A stretch of DNA of 64,000 nucleotides from Craspedostauros australis (GCA_026770025.1 JAMXDE010000042.1:545316-609315), one strand, 5' to 3'. Counted from the stretch's first letter, positions 20,759-32,859 are shown. Numbers and translations are program-made. The notes: generated by a model from the sequence alone, not told the origin.

Positions 20759-22014
20759 ATGGTGATAGCAGCATCGCCGTCAAACGGCGCATCCTCCGGC
20801 TCCTACAACAAATCAACCTTCTTCCTGGGCATCTTCCTGCTCGGACTTGTCTTCATCTCGCAATGGGAACAGTCTGGACTGGAAAAGGCGACCACGCAGG
20901 CCGTGGATCGCAACCAGGTCAAGGGTGCCAAGGGAGTCAAGGGCGCCAAGGGTGCCAGGCACTACAGCGGAAAGATCAAGCAGATCTCCATCATCGGAGA
21001 GCGCAACTCGGGCACCAGATGGACCAACAGCCATCTCAACAAGTGCTTTGGTCATGAGATCAAGGTATGTTTGCACTACTCTATATTTATACATGTCCCT
21101 TTGTGTATCAACGATCATGCCGTACATCCCTATCATGGCTTCTTGACTTCACTCGCTTACTCACCTACTCACCTACTCACGCACCTACTAACTCACTCAC
21201 GCAATCGATGTGCCTGTTCTTGTCATTGTGCATATCTTCATCTTCTTCCATATCTCGTTCCGTCACTGCGTCCAATCACAATCGCAATCACAATCGGTTG
21301 CTTCCACCTTAACATTGACTCCTGCAACATCACCAGGTCACCACGACGTTCACCAGATATAAACATTGGTTCCAGTATACTGACTACAACAGATATCCGC
21401 ACGACACTCTCGTTGTCGCCCAATTCCGAAATCCCTACGATTGGTTCAAGGCCATGCAGCACGTCCCACACCACATGCCCAGCCATCTCAAGCACAGAAG
21501 GGATGAGCACTGGCATGGCTTCCTCAATGAGCCGATGACCATGGAACGGATCGGAACCGACCGCTGGGACAACCTCACGGAACCATGCCAGGAACATTTT
21601 GCTTACAAGGACATCATTTCCTGCGCCACGGAGCCTTTGCCGCATGAGGCTTACAAAGGGAGCATCCCGTATTCCAGCCACCAACCCTTTTACGAGATGC
21701 GCAACGATGGCTCCGGCAAACCCTACAAAAATATCATGGAAATGCGCGCTGACAAGATCCGCAACTTCCTCACCGTCGTAGACTATCCGGGCGTCGCGGA
21801 CATGTGGGTCATGCAGTACGAGTACCTTCTGGCCAAGGGGACCAAGGAAATGATCGACCAGGTGGCAGAATGGACCGGCATCAAACCGAAGTGCGATCCC
21901 TACCCTCCTCAGCAGCGGGAGTCCAGACGCGTGCAAAAGGAGATGGCGGAATACATCAGAGACAACCTCGACTGGGACGCTGAGGCTCTCATTGGATACG
22001 GTCCGCACAAGTAG
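20759..22014 (+). CDS. Type II membrane sulfotransferase-like protein (two exons)
   Basis: Exon 1 is 20759-21064 and exon 2 is 21337-22014. The 272-bp phase-0 intron has a GTATGT donor and a CACCAG acceptor, giving 327 residues. An N-terminal transmembrane anchor (FFLGIFLLGLVFI, residues ~21-35) is followed by a short Lys-Gly-Ala repeat stem and then the catalytic region. ISIIGERNSGTRWTNSHL looks like the 5'-phosphosulfate (PAPS) loop, and VVAQFRNPYDWFKAM like the 3'-phosphate-binding strand with R-N-P-Y-D-W. The family transfers sulfate from PAPS to glycans or small molecules in the Golgi lumen; acceptor unknown. The start ATG sits in a CACCATGG context. Two downstream open frames in the intron are not coding. 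Confidence 0.75.
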
Positions 22015-22646
22015 ACCTGACCTTGCCCTCTGCTGCGAGCTTGGGCGAGAAATAAGCAGGGGGCGCGCGCAGTGAGGCGCGGTACTTCGTGTAGATTGAT
22101 GTTTGATTTAGAAGAGAGTGAACAATCAGAATGAGACGAAACAATTTCCGCGCAAACGGCGTACTCGTGCGGGCGTGGTCCAAAAATCGCTCCGGGAGTC
22201 TGCAGCTGTGATGAGACTGCTTTGTGGGAACATCGCAGATGGATGAGATCACACATACTTCTCCCTCGTTCTCGTCAGCTCTCCAACAAAGCGTGGCATG
22301 ATATGATATGACGTGCTAAAGCGTGAATTAGAATTGATCATTTGTATTGTATGGTGCTATGGACGACCGGAGAGTACTCTCTCCTCTAGAATGCTCCGCT
22401 CCAGCTGTCGTATGCCTTGGCGAGGTCTCGTAGGAGCTGCCGATGAGATGCTGACAATGCTCGTATCCGATGTGTTGTACCATACGAACAGGATCGTCGT
22501 GGTGGTCCTGCATGTATCATGGACTTGGATCTCGCATCGATCATCCATTTTGCCACATGGGGAGGCGCAAACTTCATCCAATCACGGGCGTAGTTAGAAA
22601 CTTGTGAATAATTTGAAAGTTAATTTGTCTGCCAACATCACCGAGG
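22015..22646. other. Intergenic region
   Basis: No gene is supported. It contains the 3' end of the sulfotransferase-like gene, a GAGAGTACTCTCTC palindrome near 22368-22383, and the 5' flank of the tRNA. Confidence 0.45.
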
Positions 22647-22720
22647 GCTTGCGTAGCTCAGCTGGTTAGAGCGTGGGTCTAATAAACCCAAGGTCGTGGG
22701 TTCGATCCCCACCGCGAGTA
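22647..22720 (+). tRNA. tRNA-Ile (anticodon AAT)
   Basis: 74 nucleotides that fold into a full cloverleaf. The acceptor GCTTGCG pairs with CGCGAGT through two G-U pairs. The D arm is GCTC/GAGC, the anticodon stem TGGGT/ACCCA with loop CTAATAA (anticodon AAT), and the T stem GTGGG/CCCAC with loop TTCGATC. The discriminator base is A. Internal promoter boxes A (TAGCTCAGCTGG) and B (GGTTCGATCCC) are intact; there is no intron and no encoded CCA. Confidence 0.96.
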
Positions 22721-25700
22721 CGTTTTGGCGAAACTCATGGCAAGCGTGCTGCTGACATTTTGCCCATTCCGAACCGTGTCGCTTGAAAATGAACGGAAGC
22801 GTGAATGGCCACGCGCTCGTGTTGGTGACCTCTGGTACCACGCTCTTATCAATGCAGTGCTGCGAACGACAAACGAAACCACCCGATCATGTCCTGCGCA
22901 CTCATACAATTTCGATTGCAGAGTTGCTGAAGCAGTTGGTTGGACGTGGGTCACATGTTTTGGCAGTGCCGAGATTGCCGAACGTCGTGCGCGAATGTGT
23001 GCATGCGTTTCAGCGTTGGCCTTGGCGCTGGTGTCTGTATTTGAGTCAGCAACAACAAACTCAAACAGACTCGGAAGCATTCGTCCTGACGATACGAATA
23101 GGGCAAGCGTGGCCGTGCGATGGTGTATGGGACGCGACCAGTGTGCTGGATCTTACAGAACATGCAAGCACCAATCACCACCGGAGCTTTGGGTGGTGCT
23201 GGGCATCGTCTCGTTGCTTCACCGAAGTTTGTGCTGAGGTTGGGATGCATGAAGCCATCCGCGTGGACGGAAGAGCCTCTGCAATACTCTCCTCACGATC
23301 GGGCGTTTCTCATGTGGCTGATGCTAGCATGATAGAGCGAGTGCCACGGCCTCGATGTTGCCGAACGTCGCGGATGCCATTCTGCGAATCTTGAGACGTT
23401 GTCCATCTCTTCTTTTGTCTGCCGCGCCACTGCTGTGGCTCGCACGAGCAAGTGCACTTCAGCCCGATCAGAAGCTGCAGAAGAGCGACCACGATCACCC
23501 ACCCCTGTTGATTTGTCGTGTCCATCCGTTGCCGATACGAGACTTGGTTGATCATGAATCTGGTATTGTAGCATTCTTTCCCCGTTGCATGCTCATTCGA
23601 ACCATGCACTGGTATGTTGCTCTTGTGGAGGAGTGTGGATTGTCAGAGTGGAGTTGATGGGTGCGTACGACTGCTCGTGGAGTGTGTGAGACAGAATACA
23701 ATACAAGAGAAAGACGCCGCTGCCATCCATCCGCATCATTTTTTCTTCATTCTCACGCGTAGATCATAGTAGTCGTATCAGCTGATACCTGACATCCGAC
23801 AAGTAACGTTCCACAAACATCATCGAGACCGCCACCAGACGTGCAAACTCGCATCATCGTCGTACATGCTGGGCTCTGCGCTGTGCACAGTTCCGCAAGA
23901 GGACGTGGTCTCTCTCAATCTCTCTCCCTGTCTGTGTTGGTCGCAGGGATTCAGAGTCGTACTCACAGCTCGTACGCGCACACCACCGCCGACCATCACA
24001 GAACGGGCACCACCGAAGCGGTTGGGCTGGTTCTTCTGATAGGGGTTGTTGGCTCCTCCCCGATTCTCTTTTCCGCCCGTTTCGGAGGCCGCAGGCTCTC
24101 TCCGGTCCCGAGAAATCTGGTTGTGTTCGTGCCGCTCTCTTGACTGTCCGGAACCCATAGTTGTTGGGAAGAGCACGATCTACACGCGCGTTCGATTTCC
24201 GCCATCCTTCACGGATGACCCATGTCAGTGAGAGCAGTTGGCTCCTCCAGGTCCGTGCAGCCAGATGCCCGAGATCATGTTCCGCGAGGGTTGGACTGGA
24301 TCGTGAGGAGTTGGATGATGCCGTTGTTGCAAGTATCTTCGGCCTCATCCCTCCACCTCAGACAGGACTGGCTCGTACGAGTACTCTGCGCAGTACTATA
24401 CTGAAGTACCGCGGACCCAATCAAACATACCCGCAAGGAAGATGAGGCCTTGCGATTGGACTACCGCGCATACTGCACCAGAGAGTGTCCACCAAAGGGC
24501 AGAATACGAGCTATGGTACTCGTAGAACCATTCTTTCGTTCCCTCTTGTCGACTCCTCTGTTCGCAAAAGTTGGCGGAGGAAACAGTTGTTGCTTGACTT
24601 TTGTCGCTCCTGTCTGCCCTCTTGGGCGGTCGCTTGATCTATCTGGTGGTATGTCGGAAAAGGAGGACTGGCCAGCTGCAGCCAACTCTGACGTCTCCCA
24701 TACACGCAGAGTGGTGTTGTGTTCTCGGGGAGTGCGCTCGTGGTGCGGTTTGTCCAAGCTGAATCTCGCCTGTTGCGCCTTCGATTGCTCGCCACTGTCA
24801 TGTCAGGGGGACGCTTGTGTTGTCGCGGCCGATCAGTGGCGGCGCGATCCTTCTGAACGCGCGAGTGTGTAATCGTATCCAAGTGTTGGGTGGCTGCGCA
24901 TGAGAATGGTGGGGCCACAACAACCAAGGCGAGCCCAGGAGGGAGAGATTCGCCATTCCGAAGCAGAAACGCCCAACGTGGTCGGTTGAACATTCTCCAT
25001 CTTGTTGACAAATTGAGACAGACATATGTATTTGTCCCAACTGTGAGTATCGACGGAATACGTGCGAAGCTCTTCACAGGGAGGTTTTGGAGACGCAACA
25101 GACGTGGCAGCACGTCCAAATCCGACCCTGCCTAACTCCACCCAACCACGGAACAGCGCAACCGCAATGACGGCCTACTGCGGGGTGCTCCATGTACGCG
25201 CACTCTGTGGCATTTTGTCCTACTCTGCTCCTTGTTGCTGATGTGATCTGAGCTTCACGAGTACTCTCTCTCTCTGGACAGTGTTTGCAGTACTCTGCTG
25301 GAACAGCGCTGGTACAACTTCGCTCCCCTTTTTGCTCGCGCAAGAATACAGACAGAGTTGCTGTACATGCAGAACAGGGAGGGATTCTTCGCACGATCAG
25401 AACATGGTCGAGCGGACAAGAACAAGAGTGTGCGTGTCTGCAAGTAGTACCCGCCTCAGTTGTGTACCCATGGCACATCCATTGCTTGTACGATTGCGCG
25501 TCGAGCAGAAGATCGGTGTCTTGGAATGATAGACACTTACGCTTCTCCCGTGACGCTCATTGACTATGGCAATAGGGTAGAACATCTGGTGCAGCGCTGC
25601 CTGGTCCTATCAAGCAAGTGCGTGGAGGAATGTCAAATGCGTCCGATTGCCACAGAGGCGGCGATGTTTTGTCTTGGTTTTGCTCAAAATCGGATAGTGG

Positions 25701-26622
25701 GTGCGAGGCGCGTCTTGTGTTGAATCACAGACAAGATTAGTTGGGGAGAGCGCAACACGCGTTTTCGCAACTGATTTGCGAACCAATGGGAATCTTTGGC
25801 ATGTTCGCCTTTCTTGTGGCGTCAAAAATATCAAACGCTGCGTCGTCACCTTCACAAAACTATCGCGCGGAACTACAACTCGACATGCTTCCTTGCCCGT
25901 CCCCGGAAATGTCAATAGTTGGGAACAATGGTTGGGAGACACGCCATTGGGGAAATGATCGGCAAATCATGACACGCTTCGGAACTCATCATGACGATTG
26001 CGATCCTGTGTTGTCAACATGCCGCGTCTTTATGTGCGAACATGGTGGATGTGTCAACAACAGGGGATTGTATCGCCCACATTTCGGCTCGACAGCACGA
26101 GTGCAGATACCAAGATCGTTTGCCCCGTCCTTGGTGGCAAGTAGGAAACGGCTCCTTTGGGGACCAGCAAACATGGTTGAAGTCTGGCGGCTTCTCTTCC
26201 CTTGATGTTCTGCTCTTTGATGTTTGCTGTCTCGGTTTGTCCTGGTTGGTAGATTGATCAGCGTGAAGCTCCTCTCTTGGCCGTCCACCGCGAACACAGA
26301 GAACAGAACAGCGCGACAACGGAATACCACAGCCACATGCGAGCACGAGAACGAGGAACGAGCGGAGACAGAGAACAGAGACCAGCCGGAAAGCACTGGA
26401 GGTGTGTTATGGCCGCAAACAGACAGACAAAGAAGCGGGCCCACCACGAAAGCAAACGACAGGACAAAGGCGGGCTGGGAAAGATTCCGGGTGCAAGTCG
26501 TCTGCAATGCTCATAATTTCAGCATCACAGCAAAGCACAAACACTGCAACCAACAACCGCCGCCATCTCCCACAACACACTCCACCACTCCACCACTCCA
26601 CATAATCTTACATTGATCAACG
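22721..26622. other. 3.9-kb region without supported genes
   Basis: Many short open frames (up to ~200 codons) exist on both strands but none shows a family motif, a coherent domain or a plausible exon chain. TACTC/GAGTA palindromic motifs are frequent (for example 24371-24386 and 25257-25266). Either this is true intergenic DNA, or it holds non-coding RNA or heavily spliced genes that I cannot recognise by eye. Confidence 0.4.
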
Positions 26623-28002
26623 ATGAACAGCACACAGGAACTATCAGATATCTTCGACTCGATCGCCGCAAGCGACCTCATGTCCTTCGACGTCCCCCCG
26701 GCGTTCGACCATGTAGACGGTGCTGCTGGGGCTGTGCCAAGATCAACCACAAGCGTCTTGGACGAAGCCGTCGATCTCGTCAGCTCCTCGACCTGGGAAT
26801 CTCCAGCATGGCTCTTCGACAATTCTCCGCAAGAAGCTGACCACGTCAACAGCCACAGCTACGATCGCAACTACGACCAACACGCCGCAGGTGGGTATAG
26901 CGATATCACATCCTCTACGGACAACGAATTCAACCTTTATTCCACCACAACGGAGCAAAGCTCAGCTCCCAAACTCCCAGAGCCAACGCCGATCGAACCA
27001 AGCCGCGTCCAGGTTGTCCACAACTGGTGCCCCAAGGACTCCTTGGCGACAAACGATGCCCGCAACGAAGCCAAGTCCTTGATCCAGCTCTTCCGTCCGA
27101 TCCTGTACCCTCACTCCAGCGCTGCCACATCAGCGCGAAAAGCGCAGCTCTTCGACAAGGCCGGAAGCTCCGCAGGATCCACCTTGCGCAAGAGGTTCCA
27201 CCCCACTCCCGCAGATGTCAGCTCAGGAACTGAACGACTTGAGGCGGCCGAATCAAACCAGTACGGTGAGAGGGCCACCAAGAGACCCAAGCCATCAGGT
27301 GTTTGCAATGCCGGCGACTTGGAATGGATCCCATTTCCACCCGAAGTTACTAGCAGTGGCGTGAGCACGACGAAGAAGAATGCCTCCAGAAGATCGAGCG
27401 GCATCGCGAAGCAAAACGCAGCACGCTCCCCAACTTCCACGGCCGTCACGATGGTACAAGCGTCATCCTCATCGACGACCTTGCCCAGAGAGCCAAAGTT
27501 CAGGACCTTCCAAGAGGATCTCTGGTCCTTCCGCTTCCAGGAGCTCCTCCGTTTCCGGGATGATCATGGCCACTGCTTGGTGCCAACCAAGTACGTCCAC
27601 AACCTGCAGCTCTCGCAATGGGTCAAGCGCCAGCGCTACCATTACAAGCTGCGAAAGAGCGGAGCTCACTCGAACTTGACCGCTGAGCGTCAGCAGGCGC
27701 TGGATGACATTGGTTTCTGCTGGGATATGCATTCTGCCCTTTGGGAGGAACGTCTGCAAGAGCTCATCGCATACAAGGCTCAGCACGGGGACTGCAACGT
27801 CCGTTGCCACTACTCCAAGAACCCCCAGCTCGCGGTCTGGGTGAAGTACCAGCGAAGGCAGTACAAGCTCCTCCAGGAAAGCAAGCCGTCCAACATGACT
27901 CACGAACGAATCGGGAAGCTCAACAAGCTCGGTTTCGTGTGGCACTGCCGCCCTGGGAGCTCCGCCAGCAGCAACAGCAACAGCAGCAGCCGCCGCAAAT
28001 AG
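26623..28002 (+). CDS. Twin helicase-associated (HA) domain protein
   Basis: 459 residues from an ATG in CAACGATGA. Residues 1-290 are polar and Ser/Thr/Ala-rich without a fold I recognise. Residues ~297-366 and ~367-440 are two helicase-associated (HA, PF03457-type) domains. Each starts with a Trp-x-x-R-x-x-E-L helix (LWSFRFQELLRF, LWEERLQELIAY), then HGHCLVP or HGDCNVR, L-x-x-W-V-K-x-Q-R and a closing Leu-rich helix ending in a G-F-x-W motif. No helicase core is present. Stand-alone HA-domain proteins are abundant in diatoms, where they are thought to bind nucleic acid and act in transcription; that role is inference. The C-terminus is Ser/Asn-rich. Confidence 0.88.
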   Translation: MNSTQELSDIFDSIAASDLMSFDVPPAFDHVDGAAGAVPRSTTSVLDEAVDLVSSSTWESPAWLFDNSPQEADHVNSHSYDRNYDQHAAGGYSDITSSTDNEFNLYSTTTEQSSAPKLPEPTPIEPSRVQVVHNWCPKDSLATNDARNEAKSLIQLFRPILYPHSSAATSARKAQLFDKAGSSAGSTLRKRFHPTPADVSSGTERLEAAESNQYGERATKRPKPSGVCNAGDLEWIPFPPEVTSSGVSTTKKNASRRSSGIAKQNAARSPTSTAVTMVQASSSSTTLPREPKFRTFQEDLWSFRFQELLRFRDDHGHCLVPTKYVHNLQLSQWVKRQRYHYKLRKSGAHSNLTAERQQALDDIGFCWDMHSALWEERLQELIAYKAQHGDCNVRCHYSKNPQLAVWVKYQRRQYKLLQESKPSNMTHERIGKLNKLGFVWHCRPGSSASSNSNSSSRRK

Positions 28003-28625
28003 ACTTCTTCTGTGCGCTGCTGCTGATGGCAGTGCCCTCCATCGTTGACAACTGCAGCAGGGAGTCCATTTTTGTGTGATGATATAATACGATCACTCCT
28101 CGGACTTCATTCTTGATCATAGGTTTCGTAATTGCGATTGCGATGCCAAAGCCCACCGGAATAGCCAACTGCAAACAACAAACAAACAAAGCACCAAAGG
28201 TCAAAGTCAAAGAGACAAACAAAGTGAAACACACGAGCACTTCTCGCATTGGGTACGATACTCGATACAATATTCGAGAGCAGCGTGCTCAAAGCTCATA
28301 TAATACCCCACACAATTTTAAGTGTATCATTATTACTCGATGTTACTCTACTGTGCGCAATGAAGAGTTTGGTACGCTCGAGAGCAGTCCTGGTGCCGCG
28401 TGTAGAATGCCGCCATCGATGCGCGCAAAAACAAGGAAACGAAATGGCAATTGGACAACCCGCTGCCCGTGCATACCTAGTATGAGTAGTAGTACGGTGG
28501 AGATGTGTCAAGCACCACCATTGCTTGTGTGATGGAGGCATGACGAAGGGCAACCACGGGGAAGTAGCGGAGGAAAATGAAGGGAGCAACGCCTGCAGAG
28601 GCTGGCCGCGCTGTTCGAACAAAAG
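28003..28625. other. Intergenic region
   Basis: No gene is supported. It begins just after an AGC-rich stretch and contains repeats of ACAAACAAA near 28170-28222. Confidence 0.45.
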
Positions 28626-28696
28626 TGCAACGTCCGGGAATCGAACCCGGGGCAACCGCTTGGAAGGCGGATATTTTACCACTAAACTAACATTGC
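28626..28696 (-). tRNA. tRNA-Gly (anticodon TCC)
   Basis: 71 nucleotides on the minus strand. The acceptor GCAATGT pairs with ACGTTGC (one G-U), with discriminator A. The short D arm has TAGTTTAGTGGTA. The anticodon loop is CTTCCAA (anticodon TCC), and the T arm CCGGG-TTCGATT-CCCGG is perfect. There is no intron and no encoded CCA. The overall layout matches eukaryotic glycine tRNAs. Confidence 0.95.
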
Positions 28697-29128
28697 TGTT
28701 GTTGCGAGCATTAGACACACACATATTCATACAACACAAATATGTTCCCACTTTTGTTGTCGCCACGACAGCCAGAGTCGTTCGTTTCGTTGCATCTGCT
28801 CTCTGAGACATGCCCAGGAGGCGAGCATAGCACTCAACTACAGACACCCAATGCCATCTTTCGTGGCTTATAGATCGCTAACTTGCGCTTGTTTGGTTCA
28901 GAAGTTGGCTAAATCCTATCCGCCGCAATGCAAATTGGCTTGGTGGTCATGTCCCCACGTGCATAAATCATGCGATTCAGGTGTATTCGTCCACGTTGAT
29001 CACATGTCAACGAGTCAACCGCTTCTCCCACCTGCCTACCGACCGTTGCCGTTTCGTTTGTGTGGTGGCTTGCGTCGGCGTGTTGAGACTGCGGCTCCGC
29101 ACATCCCGTTTCGCGCCGGGCACCACCG
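28697..29128. other. Intergenic spacer
   Basis: The spacer between tRNA-Gly and the 3' end of the ankyrin gene. Nothing recognisable. Confidence 0.5.
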
Positions 29129-30958
29129 TTAGCCCGCCTTGATCCGCTTGTTTGGAGGTCCTTCATTCAACAGCGCAACGATGTTGTTGCGACCTTCTGT
29201 CATTGCGATGTCCAGAGCGGTTTCACCCTTGTTGTTTCTGATCTTCAGATCAATGGTCACATGCCCCGATTCAAGCAGCTCCTTCGCGACACCGAATTGA
29301 TTGCACTGCCATGCTATGTGCAATGGCGTGTCGCCATCATAATTTTGAATTGTTGCATCCGCTCCTCCCTCCAATACAATCAACGACTCCAACATGGTGA
29401 GAAAGCCTTGGTTAGCCGCATGGTGCAATGGCGTGTTGCCACGCTTATTCTGGATGTTCGCCATTGGCTGTGCCGCAATGATCAAGCAATCCATTGCATC
29501 TCCACTCTCGATTGTACAGGCTTGGTGCAAGTTGCGGTTGGGAACGACGTCTTTTCGGAGTATGTCATACAGCTTCGTGAGCTTCAGTTCTTGGTTGATG
29601 GGAATGATTTCCCTGTCCCAGCGAGAACAGTGAGCTGGGGTGTTGCCGTCCACATTTTGGAGGCTGAAATCGAATATATGGCCATAGAAATCCAACAAGT
29701 ATTCGAGAACATACTCTGACCTGTTTTCGTATGCCAGATGGAGCGGTGTATTGCCATCGTCGTTCTGTATGTTGCCATCCACCTTCAATATATCTGATCC
29801 AAGCATTTCACCTACAGCGCCGGAAGTAGCCTCCATGCATGCTACGTGAAGCGGCGTGTTGCCAAAATTGTTTTGTAAGCTCATGCCAATCTTGGGCCCA
29901 GCTTTGTCCAACTCAAGCAGATACTCCAACAGCTCCGTATCAAGCTGGTTGCATGCGATGTGAAGTGATGTATTGCCATGCTCGTCCTTTGTGTAAAGGC
30001 CGACATCTGTCTCGTTCGATTCGATGAGGTACCTCGCAATGACAACGTCATTCATACTACAGGCCAAATGGAATGGAGTGTGGCCGTTGGCATCATAGAT
30101 GCCCATGTCGACGTGGATCTCTTTCGATTTAATGAGGTACTGGATCATCTCAACCCTCTCATTCGAACAAGCGGAGTGGAATGGTGTTTCGCCTTTCTTG
30201 TTTTTCATGCGAAATACATCACCGGTCGGATCCAACGTCATCCATTGTCTTATTGCATCGATACAACACCATCGGCATGCCAAGTGAATTGGTGTATCTC
30301 CATCTTTGTCTTGTGCGCTGAAGTCAATGGCGGTCGGATCCAGTTGACAGAGATATCGTACAACGCCTTGATTGGGATTCGCGCAAGCACAGTGGAGTAA
30401 TGTTTGGCCGGAACCGTCCCTTCGCTTCAAGTCGGTGTTCACCTTGCCTGACTCCATCATGAATTCGATCATCTCTCTTGATGCATTCTCCCAGCACACG
30501 CGGAACGGCGTCTTACCAAACTTGTCTGGAATACACAAATCGATCTCCACTTGATCGGTTTGAAGCAGGTACTTCATGAAGTCGTCGTTCCCGCACATAC
30601 ACGCATGCCAGAAGGGTGTCCAACCACTTCTATCTTGTGAGTTGACATCGACATCCATGCGAGCTGATTCGATCAAGCACTTCGCTATTGCCACATGATT
30701 TCTGAGAGCAGCGTGCTTGAACGGTGTCGCTCTGTGTTCGTTTCGGACATTCACATCAATGGTCTTGTGGTGTGATTCAAGCAGATACTCGACCACGTCG
30801 ATGGAGTTATTCCAACAAGCAACATGGAGAGCTGTGTCGCCATGTTGGAATCGAGCATTGACCAGATGACCCGATTGGTCTGATTCAAGGAAGGATCGGA
30901 CTGTTTCAACATCGTCTCTTCCACACGCGTCGTGCAGGGTTGTGAGAGGATCTGCCAT
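29129..30958 (-). CDS. Ankyrin-repeat protein (about 16 repeats)
   Basis: 609 residues from the ATG at 30958; the frame is open upstream to 31075 but only with non-ATG codons. Almost the whole protein is ankyrin repeats, about 16, each with the G-x-T-P-(L/F)-H-x-A-C core (for example GNTPLHVACMEA, GHTPFHLACSMN). The repeat is ~36 residues rather than 33, because of a Glu-Ser-x-x-x-(I/V)-D-V insertion between the helices and the next hairpin. Repeat 13 is degenerate. There is no signal peptide, membrane segment or extra domain, so it is presumably a cytosolic protein-interaction scaffold. It is the last apparently normal host gene before the retrotransposon block. Confidence 0.9.
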   Translation of the reverse strand: MADPLTTLHDACGRDDVETVRSFLESDQSGHLVNARFQHGDTALHVACWNNSIDVVEYLLESHHKTIDVNVRNEHRATPFKHAALRNHVAIAKCLIESARMDVDVNSQDRSGWTPFWHACMCGNDDFMKYLLQTDQVEIDLCIPDKFGKTPFRVCWENASREMIEFMMESGKVNTDLKRRDGSGQTLLHCACANPNQGVVRYLCQLDPTAIDFSAQDKDGDTPIHLACRWCCIDAIRQWMTLDPTGDVFRMKNKKGETPFHSACSNERVEMIQYLIKSKEIHVDMGIYDANGHTPFHLACSMNDVVIARYLIESNETDVGLYTKDEHGNTSLHIACNQLDTELLEYLLELDKAGPKIGMSLQNNFGNTPLHVACMEATSGAVGEMLGSDILKVDGNIQNDDGNTPLHLAYENRSEYVLEYLLDFYGHIFDFSLQNVDGNTPAHCSRWDREIIPINQELKLTKLYDILRKDVVPNRNLHQACTIESGDAMDCLIIAAQPMANIQNKRGNTPLHHAANQGFLTMLESLIVLEGGADATIQNYDGDTPLHIAWQCNQFGVAKELLESGHVTIDLKIRNNKGETALDIAMTEGRNNIVALLNEGPPNKRIKAG

Positions 30959-32061
30959 CTCTGTAGAGTTCCCAACGTAGTTTTGTTTGTGTGGATGCTG
31001 TTGGGCAGGATGATACGAACAAAGATGGGGCAGCGGTGTTGGCTCAGGCGATGTGAATCGATGGTGTCGCTGCAAAATCAGAAAGACTTCAACGCAGACT
31101 CTCAGCTGACCAACGTATCAATCACCAACCAGAGTCGAAGTGGCTTGGCGAATGGAAGTGGAGGCCATCACTCACCTCGTTATCGCGAGGAAGAAAGGCG
31201 TGGTGCGCCCGCAGCTAGAGGCAATGGATGTGGGTATTCGTGTTGCACTGTTATAACAGATGCGGATGCGAGGGGAGACGAGCGAAGATGGCAGGAGATG
31301 TCAGGAGGAAGAGGAAGCTTCATTCTCTCGGAGCAAAAGGTGTTGTGTCTTGCTGCGCTGAGTGCCAGTGTCAGGTTGCGTCGTTCCTCGTGATGTAGTC
31401 GTGTGGAGTTGCCTGATGGTGTCCACAAGAGCGCGACCTTGATTCTCTCGTATGACCCCATTCAGCGAAGTTGAGTACTACTCCGACCGGAAAGGATTCA
31501 GCCATCACGCCGACCAGGCGGAAATGTGTCCGCCGGCCACGCCCAACGGACGAAGCAGCGGTAAAATACAACATTCGTATTAATGTCTCTTTTTGTCCAA
31601 CAGGAAAACTAGATCCGGGTTCTTCCCATCACATGACATCAATCCCGACTTCAGTTTCAGTTCTATCGGTCTTGTAGGGTATGCCTTCATGTCAGTATCT
31701 TGTGTTGTCTTGTTAGTCTGTCTGGTGGTTTGTGTGTGTGTGTGTCTGCTAAGCGGTAGTGCTCCTTCATCTTGCGGGAGAGAAGTGCGCGGCGTTGACT
31801 TCAGTAGAGTGCGATTGTGCAATGCAGTACTATTGTAGACTCTACTATAGTGTCATCATTGTTCGCCATCTATTGGTCAGATGCTACTCTGCTGTGTGAC
31901 TCTACTTCCTTCACACCCATTGGATCATTGCTCCTCTTTGCCATGGTGCACCATCATGCTCACTTTATGACGCCATTGCGATTAATGCAATGCCCATGTG
32001 GTCCTCAAATAGGTGTTGGCTGTGCGTTTCGCGGTGCGCAGTGCACAGCTCACGTAATACA
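30959..32061. other. Intergenic region bordering the retrotransposon block
   Basis: No gene is supported. A (GT)n tract lies at about 31729-31745. The sequence stops at the left LTR of E1. Confidence 0.45.
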
Positions 32062-32839
32062 TGTTGGCAAGTTCCGCTCACGGATACTCTTGCAACTGTA
32101 GGTGGTGGTAGTGGTTGTTACGGTTCTGTTTGCTATTTCATTACGTTGGCACTCCGATCCTCTTGGTGCCTCTTGTTGCTCTGCCTGATGCTCTTGGTGC
32201 GTCTCTCCGACTATGAGTCAGCACGTGAAATGCTCTCTTGCTGTTCATCGTATTCCCTCTCTCTCAATATCGCGTGTTCACACCATGCAATATTCCATGC
32301 TCGATTCGTATTCCGTATTTGGTATATACTCTGTCATCTCATTCTCTATTGGCCTGCTACTCTGCAAGTAATCGCCAATGTCTCGTCCGGACTCCTCCTT
32401 GTATATCCACAATCTCGATGTCCCTTGGTCATCAAATCTTCACCTTCTTGATCTGATGTGGAGACAGATGTTGACGTGGTGACATGATGACATCCTGTCA
32501 ACATCAGCTCATGCCTTCCACAGTCCTCCAGATTCAATTGATGATGCGATGGCTTGGCAAGGGTGTTGTCATTTGAGGTTTAGTTGGGAAGTACATTGAT
32601 CATTACTCGATGCCATACATTTTTGTCTGTTGATGGACGGACAGGATTCCTGATGCTCTCAGAAATGTTTGTTCACGAGTTTCCTTTCAAAATTCTGATT
32701 GTTTTGATGTGTCCGAATTCGTGATGTGATTTTGACAAATCACAGTATACTATCGACACACGTGTAGTTGTGCCATCCGTACATGAGTATGAGAGAATAG
32801 CAGGTGAACAATGCACATACACACATATACATCTCGACA
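32062..32839 (-). repeat. E1 3' LTR
   Basis: 778 bp, beginning TGTTGGCAAG and ending CTCGACA on the + strand, that is TG...CA in either reading. Diverged from its partner at 39092-39860 by substitutions and small indels, so the insertion is old. Confidence 0.85.
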
Positions 32840-32859
32840 CCCTTCCTGTGTGCATTCGG

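Noticed and set aside
24511-25119. 202-codon minus-strand frame
   Set aside because: No motif, mixed composition, and no start context; typical of random open frames at this base composition.
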